Source of the DNA: JADLHS01 sp020848635
Lineage (GTDB): Bacteria > Verrucomicrobiota > Verrucomicrobiia > Limisphaerales > JADLHS01
DNA: 64,000 nucleotides
Assembly: GCA_037044975.1 (NCBI GenBank)
Contig: JBAOIL010000005.1
Span: 186,001-250,000 of the forward strand
Reading direction: 5' to 3'
Part shown: positions 37,161 to 46,268 of the stretch, in pieces
How positions within the stretch are numbered: the first letter of the stretch is position 1
Layout: every line of letters begins with the position of its first letter
Position numbers and translations under genes: made by a program
Notes under the pieces: model-generated
Told to the model about the DNA's origin: nothing
The model's database searches: none
What the model saw: only the letters and a program-made list of their open reading frames with translations

Positions 37161-37235
37161 GTAGGTGACGACGTAAGGAGGCTCATTCATTTCCTGCGGG
37201 AAAGAAAGTTAGAGCCTCCTCACGTCGTCGCCTAC
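37161..37235. repeat. Long inverted repeat between livG and livF
   Basis: 24-base arms at 37161-37184 (starting GTAGGTGACGACGT) and 37212-37235 (ending ACGTCGTCGCCTAC) match in 22 of 24 positions as inverted copies, with a 27-base loop. The right arm overlaps the livG stop codon. It would form a very stable hairpin in the operon mRNA. It looks like a REP/ERIC-type extragenic palindrome. Confidence 0.8.
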
Positions 37236-38011
37236 ATTTTAACGGCCTCCGCGCCAAGATAGGCTTCAATCACTTTCGGGTTTGTCCGCACTTCCGCCGG
37301 CGTTCCTTCCGCGATCTTCACCCCATAATCCAGCACGGCAACGCGCTCGCAGATGCCCATCACGACTTGCATGTCGTGTTCCACCAAGAGCACGGCGATT
37401 TGAAACTTGTCCTTGATGAAGCGGATGAGCCGCGTCAGCTCCACCTTCTCAGTCGGGTTCATGCCGGCGGCGGGTTCGTCGAGGAGCAGAAGTTTCGGCT
37501 GCGTGGCGAGCGCACGCACGATTTCCAGCCGCCGCTGTTCGCCATAGGGCAAGCTCCGGGCATTGGCCTCGCGGAAGCGGCCCAGCTTGAAAATCTCCAA
37601 CAGTTCCATGACCTGCGTTTCGACGGCCTTTTCGCCGTCGCGAAAGCCCCGTCCGCGCCAGAGCGCATCGCGAATACCGTGCGAGCGATGAAGCTGCACG
37701 GCGGCGCGCACGTTGTCGAACACGCTCATCGAAGCGAACAGCCGGATGTTCTGAAAGGTGCGCGCGATACCCAGGGCCGCCAGCCGGTGCGGTTTTAGGT
37801 TTTCGGTCGAGTGTTCGTGGAAGGAAATCGTTCCTGCGGTCGGCTGGTAAACCCCGGTAATCAAGTTGAACACGGTCGTTTTTCCAGCGCCATTTGGGCC
37901 GATGAGACCGACGAGTTCCTGCCCGTCAACTTGCAAATCCAGTTCCGACACCGCCGTGAGCCCCCCGAAGCGGATGGTGACTTTGTCGAGGAGGAGAAGC
38001 GCTTGGTTCAT
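37232..38011 (-). CDS. livG: Branched-chain amino acid-type ABC importer, ATP-binding subunit LivG
   Basis: 259-residue ATPase. Walker A GLIGPNGAGKTTVFNLITG (about residues 35-53), the LivG-typical GIARTFQNIRLFASMSVFDNV, signature LPYGEQRRLEIVRAL, Walker B LLLLDEPAAGMNPTE, and switch His in AVLLVEHDMQVV. The C-terminal AEGTPAEVRTNPKVIEAYLG is characteristic of LivG. Start ATG 38011 overlaps the livM stop by 4 bases (ATGA), indicating translational coupling. It pairs with LivF as the heterodimeric motor. No frame break is needed. Confidence 0.95.
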   Translation of the reverse strand: MNQALLLLDKVTIRFGGLTAVSELDLQVDGQELVGLIGPNGAGKTTVFNLITGVYQPTAGTISFHEHSTENLKPHRLAALGIARTFQNIRLFASMSVFDNVRAAVQLHRSHGIRDALWRGRGFRDGEKAVETQVMELLEIFKLGRFREANARSLPYGEQRRLEIVRALATQPKLLLLDEPAAGMNPTEKVELTRLIRFIKDKFQIAVLLVEHDMQVVMGICERVAVLDYGVKIAEGTPAEVRTNPKVIEAYLGAEAVKM

Positions 38012-38934
38012 GCCTTTTGCGTCTTCCGGCCGAAGGCGAACAGCCCCTGCGGCCGGGCGATCATCAGCACCACGATCATCAGCGAGTAAAGAATCATTCG
38101 GTACTCGGCAAAGCCGCGCAGGAATTCCGGCAGCAACGTCAGGGTCACGGCGGCAATAACCACGCCCACGGTCCGGCCCATGCCGCCCAAAATGACCATC
38201 ATCACGATGTCAATGCTCTTGAGAAAATCGAATCCATTGGGGGAAATGAACTGTTTGTGATGCGCATAAAGTCCCCCGGCGATACCGGCGAAGAACGCGC
38301 CGATCACGAAGGCTGTGACTTTATAGCGCACCGGATTAATCCCGCTCGCGCCGGCCGCCACTTCGTCATCATGAACGGCAATAAAGCCACGGCCGTAGGT
38401 GGAGTTAACCAGGCAGGTGACAACAAAGACCGTCACAGCCGCGCCGCTCCAGGCCCAACCGAAGCTGGTCCAGTTGGGGATCCCGGTGAGGCCGGTGGCG
38501 GCGCCAAAGCTTTCGGTGGTTTGAAATAAGACCCGGATGATCTCGCCGAAGCCCAGAGTGACGATCGCCAGATAATCCCCACGGAGCCGGAGCGACGGGA
38601 CGCCGACGCCTAAACCGACCAGCGCCGCCATCAAACCGCCCAATCCCAGGCCGACCACGAAGACGACAGGTTGCAGCCAGGGCGGAAATTGCTGATGCAG
38701 AATCAGGGCGAACTTCGCGGCACTGTAAGCGCCCACCGCCATGAAGCCGGCATGGCCGAGGCTGAACTGGCCGGCATGGCCATTGATAAGATTCAGGCTG
38801 ACGGCGAGGATGATGTTGATGCCGACATCAATCGCCACGCCGAGCCAGTAGCGATTGAACCAGTGGTCGCATAGCGACACCCCCACCGCCATCGCAATGG
38901 CGACGAGCAACCATCGTTTGGCGCCGGAGTTCAT
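38008..38934 (-). CDS. livM: Branched-chain amino acid-type ABC importer, permease LivM
   Basis: 308 residues with eight to nine hydrophobic helices. The LivM hallmark is LGHAGFMAVGAYSAAKF near residue 58 with the preceding NLINGHAGQFS, and FFAGIAGGLYAHHKQFISPNGFDFLKSIDIVMMVILGG near the middle. It forms the membrane channel with LivH. Its start lies 19 bases after the livH stop, and its stop overlaps the livG start. Confidence 0.93.
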   Translation of the reverse strand: MNSGAKRWLLVAIAMAVGVSLCDHWFNRYWLGVAIDVGINIILAVSLNLINGHAGQFSLGHAGFMAVGAYSAAKFALILHQQFPPWLQPVVFVVGLGLGGLMAALVGLGVGVPSLRLRGDYLAIVTLGFGEIIRVLFQTTESFGAATGLTGIPNWTSFGWAWSGAAVTVFVVTCLVNSTYGRGFIAVHDDEVAAGASGINPVRYKVTAFVIGAFFAGIAGGLYAHHKQFISPNGFDFLKSIDIVMMVILGGMGRTVGVVIAAVTLTLLPEFLRGFAEYRMILYSLMIVVLMIARPQGLFAFGRKTQKA

Positions 38935-38953
38935 GCTTCGAGGTGGGAGCAGC

Positions 38954-39865
38954 TCACACTTTCTCGATTTGAGGTTTTCCCAGCAGCCCGCATGGTCGGA
39001 ACAGCAGGATCAGAATCAGGATCGCGAAAGCGATACCGTCGCGGTAATGCGACAAGCCGGGCATCCCGCCAACGAAAGTCTCCACGATGCCGAGGATCAA
39101 GCCGCCCAACGCCGCGCCTGGCAGATTGCCGATGCCGCCAAACACCGCCGCGACGAAGGCCTTGAGGCCGGTCTGCACGCCCATCAGCGGCTCGATGCTT
39201 GCGTAATTCATCGCGAACAGGATGCCGCCGGCCGCTGCCAGCGCCGAACCGAGGCCGAACGTGAAGGAGATCACGGAATTGATGTTCACGCCCATCAACG
39301 CCGCCGCCTGCTCATTGAAGGACAAGGCGCGCATGGCCATGCCGATGCGGGTGCGCTGCACTATGAATCGCAACGCGAGCAGCAGGAGCAGGGTGGTGAC
39401 GAAAACGATGATTTGTTTGGTGTTCAAGGCCACCCCGGCGGCATGCCACGTCGTGGTGGGGATCAAGTCCGGGAAGCGGTGCGGGGCCGCGCCAAAAACG
39501 GCCTGATGTTGGCAGGTGTATTCGATCAACAGCGACACGCCGATGGCGGTGATGAGCACGGTGAGTTTGGGGCGCGAGCGCAAGGGGCGATAAGCGAGCC
39601 GCTCAATCAGGATGCCGAGCGCCGCGCAAATGGCCATGGCCAACACCAGCACCACGGCGGCGCCGAGATAGGATTGCGGCGGCAGGAAGCGGTTCACTAC
39701 GGGGGAAAGGTAATAGCCGGCAAAGGCCCCGAGCATGAAAACGTCCCCGTGGGCGAAATTGATAAAGCGCAGGACGCCATAGACCATCGTATATCCGAGC
39801 GCGATCAGGCCATAGATCGCGCCCAAGGCCAGACCATTGATGAGTTGTTGCAGGACTTCGCTCAT
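38954..39865 (-). CDS. livH: Branched-chain amino acid-type ABC importer, permease LivH
   Basis: 303 residues, multi-pass. Family hallmarks are LINGLALGAIYGLIALGYTMVYGVLRFINFAHGDVFMLGAF at the N-terminus (positions 8-48) and ALSFNEQAAALMGVNINSVISFTFGLGSALAAAGG in the second half. It lies 34 bases downstream of livK. Together with livM it makes the translocation path; the operon order livK-H-M-G-F is the standard one. Confidence 0.93.
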   Translation of the reverse strand: MSEVLQQLINGLALGAIYGLIALGYTMVYGVLRFINFAHGDVFMLGAFAGYYLSPVVNRFLPPQSYLGAAVVLVLAMAICAALGILIERLAYRPLRSRPKLTVLITAIGVSLLIEYTCQHQAVFGAAPHRFPDLIPTTTWHAAGVALNTKQIIVFVTTLLLLLALRFIVQRTRIGMAMRALSFNEQAAALMGVNINSVISFTFGLGSALAAAGGILFAMNYASIEPLMGVQTGLKAFVAAVFGGIGNLPGAALGGLILGIVETFVGGMPGLSHYRDGIAFAILILILLFRPCGLLGKPQIEKV

Positions 39866-39899
39866 TGCATCGCAACCGGAACGGCGGCGAGCCTAAGCG

Positions 39900-41065
39900 T
39901 TACGGCTGGATGGTTTCAAGGTATTTGAACTGGCCGTCCTTGACTTCGAGAATTACTGCGGACTTCGTGGCGTCGCGCTGCTCGTTGATGGTGATCTGGC
40001 CGGTCACGGCCTGAAAGTCTTTGGTCGCGGCGATCGCGGCGCGTAACTTCGGTCCGTCCGTGGTACCCGCCCGCTTGAGGGCATCGGCCAGGACCAGGGC
40101 GGAATCATAGCCGCAGGCCGCCAGCGCGTCCGGGGTCTTACCATTCCAGCGGCGGCGATAATTTTCCACGAACTTGCGACTGAGTTCGCTGCCCACCTCC
40201 GGGTGATAGTGCGTCGAGAAATAGCAGCGGTTGACCGCTTCCCGGCCGATTTTGACCAGCTCTTCGGATTCCCAGCCGTCCCCGCCAAACAACGGCACGC
40301 TGAGCCCCAACTCGCGCGCTTGCATGCCGATGAGCGCCACATCCGTGTAGTAACCGGGCACGAAGACCCCTTCGGGGTTGGCGGCCTTGATGGCGGTGAG
40401 CTGCGCCTTGAAATCCTTGTCGCCCTTGCTGTAGTCCAACTCCGCCCCAAGGATGCCGCCATTCGCCACGAACTGTTCCTTGAAGAATTTTGCAAGGCCT
40501 TTGCTGTAATCACTCTTTACATCGGTGAACACGGCCACCCGTTTGGCTTTGAGCGTGTGGGTGGCAAAATTCGCCATCACCGTGCCTTGGAACGGATCAA
40601 TGAAGCACACGCGGAAAATGTAGTCGCCGGTCTGCGTCACCTTCGGATTTGTGGACGAGGGCGAAATCATTGGGAATCCGGTTGGCCTGACAAACGGGGG
40701 CCGCTTCCAGGGAGCGCACTCGACGCCACCTCACCGAGCACCGCCACCACGCCATCGCGAGAAATGAGCTTGTTTACCACCGTCGCCGGCTCGCCCGGAC
40801 GTGACCGGGTATCCTCGGTGACCAATGCGAGCTGGCGACCCAGCACCCCGCCGGCGGTGTTGATTTCCTCGATGGCCAGCAGCGTGCCTTCGTGAGACGA
40901 ATTGCCGAACGTGGCTTCGTTGCCGGTCAACGAGGCGAATTCCCCCACCTTGATGGGCGCCGCCGCATCGCCCAGCCCACCCGGTTTGTTACAGCCGGTG
41001 GTGGCAAACCCCAGCAGGGACGTCATCACGGCAGCCCAAAGGAAATTGTACAGTCGCTTGTTCAT
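39900..41065 (-). CDS. livK: Branched-chain amino acid-type ABC importer, substrate-binding lipoprotein LivK (one frameshift)
   Basis: About 388 residues. ATG 41065 begins a lipoprotein signal ending FATTGC with the lipid-anchored Cys25. The Leu/Ile/Val-binding fold follows: IKVGEFASLTGNEATFGNSSHEGTLLAIEEINTAGGVLGR, NKLISRDGVVAVLGEVASS, then in the shifted frame MISPSSTNPKVTQTGDYIFR and AVFTDVKSDYSKGLAKFFKE. A surplus base near 40716 explains the break; corrected text reads SS-RSLEAAPVCQANRIPMISPSS. Whether it binds branched amino acids, amides or aromatic acids cannot be told. It is divergent from tetR with about 190 bases between. Confidence 0.87.
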
Positions 41066-41236
41066 AAATTGTTTTCGGTTTGGATTCCGTTGTGGTCCGC
41101 TGACCAAGCCGCGAATCCCGCGGTCTAATCCAGCCGCCACCCTAAGAGAACGCCGCCGCCGGTTCAATCCTCAAAGGCGGAGGACCAAAAGTTCCATTTG
41201 CCAAGGAAAGAATCATTTGACGCCCCACGGGCTTTT

Positions 41237-41254
41237 ACCTACCGTTCGGTAGGT
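41237..41254. promoter_or_regulatory. Palindromic TetR-type operator overlapping the tetR leader
   Basis: ACCTACCGTTCGGTAGGT: 8-bp inverted arms (ACCTACCG / CGGTAGGT) with a 2-base centre, the length and symmetry typical of TetR/AcrR sites. It ends 3 bases before the tetR ATG, so it most likely serves autorepression and control of the downstream RND genes. No second copy was seen near livK. Confidence 0.8.
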
Positions 41255-41257
41255 TTT

Positions 41258-41905
41258 ATGGCTCTACCAGCGGAAGACTCCCAAACGCGGCGGCAAATCC
41301 TTCGGGCGGCGCTGCGGCGCTTTGCCCATTGCGGCTATGCGGCCACCTCGGTGCAGCAGATTGTCAGCGATGCGAAAGTGTCGAAGCCGGCGCTGTATTA
41401 CTATTTCCCCGACAAGGCCGGACTGTTTCAGGCGCTGGTGCATGAGGCGCACGATGAACGGTATCGCCTGTTGCGCGAGGCGGCCGCGCGCAGCCAGGAC
41501 ATTCGCGGGCAACTGGTCGGCATTCTCACCGTGCTGTTCGACTACTTTCAACAGAACCGCGAGCTGATGCGAATTTCCTTCGCCACCATGTTCGCGGCGC
41601 CCGGCGAAGTGCCGCCCAAGCTTTGCCAGGGGGAACGGTGCGAGCGTAATTTTGATTTCGTCCATTCCTTGATCCAACACGCGCAAACCGCTGGCGAGCT
41701 GGACCAGGGTTTTGAAAGCCGGGAGATGGCCTTTGGCTTTTACGGGCTGTGCAATTCCTTCCTCATGGCCCATCTGGTGATGCCGGACTGCCAGCCGGAT
41801 AAGAATACCGCCCAGCGCGTCGTGGATTTGTTCCTCCGCGGCGCGGCGGCCAAACCAAAAGCAAAACGCCCGCGGCGCGGCGCCAAGCAACTTTCAGCAA
41901 AATAG
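41258..41905 (+). CDS. TetR/AcrR-family transcriptional regulator
   Basis: 215 residues. The N-terminal helix-turn-helix is canonical: TRRQILRAALRRFAHCGYAATSVQQIVSDAKVSKPALYYYFPDKAGLF (residues about 10-57). The C-terminal ligand-binding part (FDYFQQNRELMRISFATMF) is of the type that senses drugs or acyl-CoA esters. The start at 41258 follows directly after the palindromic operator; an upstream in-frame ATG would place the operator within the coding sequence and is less likely. It is followed after 4 bases by the RND adaptor gene, so it is the likely local repressor of that pump. Confidence 0.9.
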   Translation: MALPAEDSQTRRQILRAALRRFAHCGYAATSVQQIVSDAKVSKPALYYYFPDKAGLFQALVHEAHDERYRLLREAAARSQDIRGQLVGILTVLFDYFQQNRELMRISFATMFAAPGEVPPKLCQGERCERNFDFVHSLIQHAQTAGELDQGFESREMAFGFYGLCNSFLMAHLVMPDCQPDKNTAQRVVDLFLRGAAAKPKAKRPRRGAKQLSAK

Positions 41906-41909
41906 CATT

Positions 41910-43040
41910 ATGAAACGAAAAATCATTCTTGCCGTCATCATCGTTGTGGCGGTCTCCGGGGGGTTGGCTGGCGTCAAGGCCCTGCAAATCAAGAAACTCA
42001 TCGCCTTCGGCGCGGCATTTGTGCCGCCGCCCGAATCCGTTTCCGCCGCGGTGGCCCGCGAGGAGAAGTGGCAGGGCTTCATCAGTGCCATTGGCACGAT
42101 CAACGCCGTCCAGGGGGTGACGGTCACGCCGGATATTCCCGGCCAGGTGCGGGAGATCGCGTTTGAATCCGGCGCGGCCGTGGCCAAGGGCGACCTGCTG
42201 GTGCGGCTGGACACCTCGTCCGAAAAATCCCAACTGGCGGCGGTGGAAGCGCAGGCCGAACTGGCCCGTTCCAATCTGGCCCGCGTGCGCAGCCTGCGAA
42301 CCGAAGGCAACGTCTCGCAATCCGACCTCGACGCCGCGGAGGCTGCGTTGAAGCAATACGAAGCCAATGCCGAAACCATTCATGCCACGATCGAAAAGAA
42401 GACCATTCGCGCGCCGTTTGCGGGGCGGTTGGGCATCCGGCAGGTCAACCTCGGCCAGTACATTGACACGGGCAAACCCATCGTCTCGCTGCAATCCCTC
42501 GCCCCGGTGTATGCGGATTTTTCGCTGCCACAACAGGAGCTGGCCAAGCTCAAAACCGGCATGCGGGTACGGCTCGCTTCGGATACGTATCCCGGGCGCA
42601 AGTTCGAGGGCATGTTGACCGCGATCGATCCGGATCTCGACGCGGCGACGCGCAGCGTGGGCCTACAGGCCACCTTTGCAAACGCGGATGAACTCCTGCG
42701 CCCCGGCATGTTCGCCCGCGTGGAAGTGCTGTTGCCCGAAGAACAAAACGTGCTGGTGATCCCGGCCACTTCCGTCCTTAGCGCACCCTTCGGCGATTCG
42801 GTCTTCATCATCGAATCCAAACCGGCGAAAGACGGCGCAGCGCCGCAACTGGTGGTGCGTCAGCAATTCATCCGCACCGGCACCGTGCGCGGGGATTTTG
42901 TCAATGTGGAATCGGGCCTTAAACCCGGCGAGCGGGTGGTCAGTTCCGGCCTGTTCAAGCTGCGCAACGGCTTGACGGTGGTGGAGAACAACGCGTTGAC
43001 CCCCAAATCCACCCAGACGCCAACCCCCGCGGATAGCTAA
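41910..43040 (+). CDS. RND efflux pump periplasmic adaptor (MexA/AcrA-type)
   Basis: 376 residues. One N-terminal membrane anchor (KIILAVIIVVAVSGGLAGV) and then the membrane-fusion-protein layout: lipoyl halves (GVTVTPDIPGQVREIAFESGAAVAKGDLLVRLD and KKTIRAPFAGRLGIRQVNLGQYIDTG) around a helical hairpin (AAVEAQAELARSNLARVRSL), a beta-barrel (PVYADFSLPQQELAKLKTG) and a membrane-proximal domain (VLVIPATSVLSAPFGD). It joins the inner-membrane pump to an outer-membrane channel. No TolC-like gene lies in the window, so the channel must come from elsewhere. It is between tetR (4 bases) and the pump gene (16 bases). Confidence 0.92.
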   Translation: MKRKIILAVIIVVAVSGGLAGVKALQIKKLIAFGAAFVPPPESVSAAVAREEKWQGFISAIGTINAVQGVTVTPDIPGQVREIAFESGAAVAKGDLLVRLDTSSEKSQLAAVEAQAELARSNLARVRSLRTEGNVSQSDLDAAEAALKQYEANAETIHATIEKKTIRAPFAGRLGIRQVNLGQYIDTGKPIVSLQSLAPVYADFSLPQQELAKLKTGMRVRLASDTYPGRKFEGMLTAIDPDLDAATRSVGLQATFANADELLRPGMFARVEVLLPEEQNVLVIPATSVLSAPFGDSVFIIESKPAKDGAAPQLVVRQQFIRTGTVRGDFVNVESGLKPGERVVSSGLFKLRNGLTVVENNALTPKSTQTPTPADS

Positions 43041-43056
43041 TCCTGACGTTACGCGC

Positions 43057-46000
43057 ATGAAGTCTTTCACTGATTTGTTCATTCGCCGGCCGGTCCTCGC
43101 CCTCGTGGTGAACCTGGTCATCTTGATCGCCGGATTTCAGGCGATCCGCTCGCTCAACGTTCGGCAATATCCGCGCAGCGACAATTCGGCGATCACCGTC
43201 ACCACGGCCTACATCGGGGCCAGCGCCGATCTGGTACGCGGGTTCATCACCACCCCGCTCGAACGCGCCATTGCCGCCGCCGACGGCATCGAATACATCG
43301 AATCGAGCAGCAGACTGGGCGTCTCGACGATCAACATCCGGCTCAAGCTGAACTATGAGGCGACCAAGGCCCTGGCGGAAATCAGCGCGAAGGTGGACCA
43401 GGTGCGTAACAACCTCCCGCCCGAAGCCGAGGTGCCCATCATCAGCATCGAGACCGCCGACACCCGCTTCGCATCGGCCTATCTCAGTTTCACCTCGGAT
43501 ATTTTGGAGCCGAACCAGGTCACGGATTATCTTGTGCGCGTCGTGCAGCCCCGGCTTTCGGCGCTCGAAGGGGTGCAACGTGCGGACATTCTGGGCGGAC
43601 GCACTTTTGCCATGCGCATCTGGCTCAAGCCCGACCAGCTCGCAGCCCTGAACATCAATCCCAACCAGATTCGCGAGGCGCTCGCCGCCAATAACTTTCT
43701 CTCCGCCGTTGGTCGCACCAAAGGCTCGCTGGTGCAGGTGAACCTCTCCGCGAACACCGACCTGCGCACGGTGGAAGAATTCCGCAACCTCGTGGTCCGC
43801 CGGTCCGGCGACAAGCTCATCCGGCTGCGCGATGTGGCCGACGTGGCGCTGGGCGCGGAGGATTACGAAACGGAAGTGCGGTTCACCGGCGAAAAGGCGG
43901 TGTTCATGGGCGTCTGGGTTTTGCCCAACGCCAACTCGCTGGATGTCATCAAGCGCGTGCGGGCCGAAATGGAGTTGATCCAAAAGGAACTGCCCACCGG
44001 GCTCAATGGCCGGATCGCCTACGACGCCACCAAATACATTGAAGACGCCATCCACGAGGTCATTAAAACCCTGAGCGAGACCTTGCTGATCGTGTCCATT
44101 GTGATCTTCCTTTTCCTCGGCTCCCTGCGGTCGGTGCTCGTCCCGTTGGTGGCGATTCCCATCTCGCTCATTGGCGCCATCTTCCTGATGCAGGTGTTTG
44201 GGTTCACGCTCAATCTGCTCACGCTGCTGGCCATCGTGTTGTCCGTCGGCTTGGTGGTGGACGACGCCATCGTCATTGTGGAAAACGTGGAGCGGCATAT
44301 TCGCGAAGGCCAGACCCCGGTGAACGCGGCGCTGCTGGGGGCGCGGGAACTGGTGGGCCCGGTCATCGCGATGACCATCACGCTCGCGGCGGTGTATGCG
44401 CCGATCGGTTTGCAGGGCGGCCTCACCGGATCGCTGTTCCGGGAATTTGCCTTCACGCTCGCCGGTGCGGTGCTCATTTCCGGCATCGTGGCGCTGACGC
44501 TGTCGCCGGTCATGGCTTCCCGGCTGCTAGACGCCGGTCGGGAAGAACACGGCCTCACCGGTCGCATCAACCGCGACTTCGACCGCCTCCGCAAACTCTA
44601 CGCGCGCGTGCTAGATACAACCCTGTCTGCCCGCCCGGCGGTTTACCTCGTCTGGATCGTGCTGAGCCTGCTGTCAATTCCCTTGTTCCTGCTGGCGCCC
44701 AAGGAGCTCGCGCCGGCAGAAGATCAAGGCATCATCCTGGGCATCGTTGGGGCCGCGGCGGATGCGACGATTGACCAGACCACGTTTTACACGGATGCCG
44801 TCAACCGCGAATTGATGAGCACGCCCGAGGCAAAGCAAACATTTCAAATCACCTTTCCCGACAACGGTTTCAGCGGGCTGGTGCTGAAACCCTGGGGCGA
44901 GCGCAAACGCAATGTGTTCCAGATTTTGCCGGAAGTGCAGGCCAAGGTCAGCGCCATCCCCGGCATCCGCACGCTCTGTGTCACCCCGCCCGCGTTGCCG
45001 GGCGGCGGCGAATTTCCGGTCGAGTTCATCCTGGCCTCGACCGCCGAGCCGGAAGTGATCCTGGAATTTGCCGAGCAGCTAAAGCAGAAGTGCGCCACCA
45101 ACGGCATGTTTGCCTTTCCACCGATTATTGACACCAAGACCGACCAACCCGAGGTCGAACTCGTGATGGACCGCGACAAAGTTTCCTCGCTCGGTCTGAA
45201 CCTGGCGACCGTGGGTTCGGATCTGTCGGCGCTTGTCGGTGGCAATTTCGTGAATCGGTTCAACTTCGCCGGGCGCAGCTACAAGGTGATTCCCCAGCTC
45301 AAACGGCTTGAACGGCTGAACCCCAGCCAGTTGGAAGCCATCTACGTGAAGGGGCCGAACAACCAGTTGGTGCCGCTCAGCACCTTTGCCACGCTGAAAA
45401 AGAAAAACGGGCCGCGCTCGCTCAATCGCTTCCAGCAGTTTAACGCCGTGAAAATCAGCGCCGTGGCCATTCGCCCGCTGGATGAAGCGCTGCGCTATCT
45501 GGAAACCGAAGCCGCCAAAATTCTACCGAAAGGCTACAAGCTGGACTACACCGGTGAATCCCGCCAACTGCGCACGGAAGGTAATAAATTCCTGCCCGCC
45601 TTTGTGCTCGCGCTGGTGCTGATTTTTCTCGTGCTCGCGGCGCAGTTCAACAGCTTCCGCGATCCGCTCATCATTTTGCTCGGCTCGGTGCCGCTCGCCA
45701 TCTTTGGCGCGCTGATCTTCAGTTTCCTCAAGATGCCGGGTCAGGGCATGGGCTTTTTCACCGATGGCTGGACCACCACGCTGAACATTTATTCGCAGGT
45801 CGGCCTCGTCACGCTCGTCGGCTTGGTCTCCAAGAACGGCATTCTCATCGTCGAATTCGCCAACGAACAACAACGGCGCGGACTGCCCAGACTCCAAGCC
45901 GTGCGCGAGGCGGCCCTGGTGCGGTTGCGGCCGGTGTTGATGACCAGCGCGGCGACGATTTGCGGCCACTTCCCGCTCACACTGGTTTCCGGCGCCGGGG

Positions 46001-46215
46001 CCGCGGCGCGCAATTCCATCGGCATCACCATCGTTGCCGGCATGGCGCTCGGCACCCTTTTCACCCTGCTGGTGATTCCATCACTCTATGTGTTGATCGC
46101 CAAACAGCACACCGGCGAAGCCCCGCGCCCCAGCGCCCAGGAATTTGATGCGGAGATCGCCAGGATGAAGCAGACCCCGCAAGCTGTTGATTCCGCGGCG
46201 GGCGCCCTGTATTAA
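43057..46215 (+). CDS. RND multidrug efflux permease (AcrB/MexF-type)
   Basis: 1052 residues, twelve TM helices with two large periplasmic loops. The proton-relay aspartates of TM4 are visible in VGLVVDDAIVIVENVERH and the partner lysine of TM10 in LVGLVSKNGILIVEFANEQ. FTDLFIRRPVLALVVNLVI is the standard N-terminus of the hydrophobe/amphiphile family (HAE-1). It expels lipophilic compounds from the inner leaflet or periplasm with the adaptor encoded before it. The C-terminal tail is short. The expected regulator is the TetR protein two genes upstream. Confidence 0.94.
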   Translation: MKSFTDLFIRRPVLALVVNLVILIAGFQAIRSLNVRQYPRSDNSAITVTTAYIGASADLVRGFITTPLERAIAAADGIEYIESSSRLGVSTINIRLKLNYEATKALAEISAKVDQVRNNLPPEAEVPIISIETADTRFASAYLSFTSDILEPNQVTDYLVRVVQPRLSALEGVQRADILGGRTFAMRIWLKPDQLAALNINPNQIREALAANNFLSAVGRTKGSLVQVNLSANTDLRTVEEFRNLVVRRSGDKLIRLRDVADVALGAEDYETEVRFTGEKAVFMGVWVLPNANSLDVIKRVRAEMELIQKELPTGLNGRIAYDATKYIEDAIHEVIKTLSETLLIVSIVIFLFLGSLRSVLVPLVAIPISLIGAIFLMQVFGFTLNLLTLLAIVLSVGLVVDDAIVIVENVERHIREGQTPVNAALLGARELVGPVIAMTITLAAVYAPIGLQGGLTGSLFREFAFTLAGAVLISGIVALTLSPVMASRLLDAGREEHGLTGRINRDFDRLRKLYARVLDTTLSARPAVYLVWIVLSLLSIPLFLLAPKELAPAEDQGIILGIVGAAADATIDQTTFYTDAVNRELMSTPEAKQTFQITFPDNGFSGLVLKPWGERKRNVFQILPEVQAKVSAIPGIRTLCVTPPALPGGGEFPVEFILASTAEPEVILEFAEQLKQKCATNGMFAFPPIIDTKTDQPEVELVMDRDKVSSLGLNLATVGSDLSALVGGNFVNRFNFAGRSYKVIPQLKRLERLNPSQLEAIYVKGPNNQLVPLSTFATLKKKNGPRSLNRFQQFNAVKISAVAIRPLDEALRYLETEAAKILPKGYKLDYTGESRQLRTEGNKFLPAFVLALVLIFLVLAAQFNSFRDPLIILLGSVPLAIFGALIFSFLKMPGQGMGFFTDGWTTTLNIYSQVGLVTLVGLVSKNGILIVEFANEQQRRGLPRLQAVREAALVRLRPVLMTSAATICGHFPLTLVSGAGAAARNSIGITIVAGMALGTLFTLLVIPSLYVLIAKQHTGEAPRPSAQEFDAEIARMKQTPQAVDSAAGALY

Positions 46216-46268
46216 GCCCAATAGCCCCACCGGGGCGGGCGGCGCCCCCTACGTTGCGCCTTGCGGAC

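Noticed and set aside
42955..44298. 447-codon minus-strand frame over the RND genes
   Set aside because: Antisense shadow rich in His, Asp and Gln with no family; the plus strand encodes the adaptor end and pump.
46216..46268. GC-rich hairpin between the RND pump and ligase genes as terminator
   Set aside because: Short stem (GCCCC/GGGGC) without a T tract; not enough to call.
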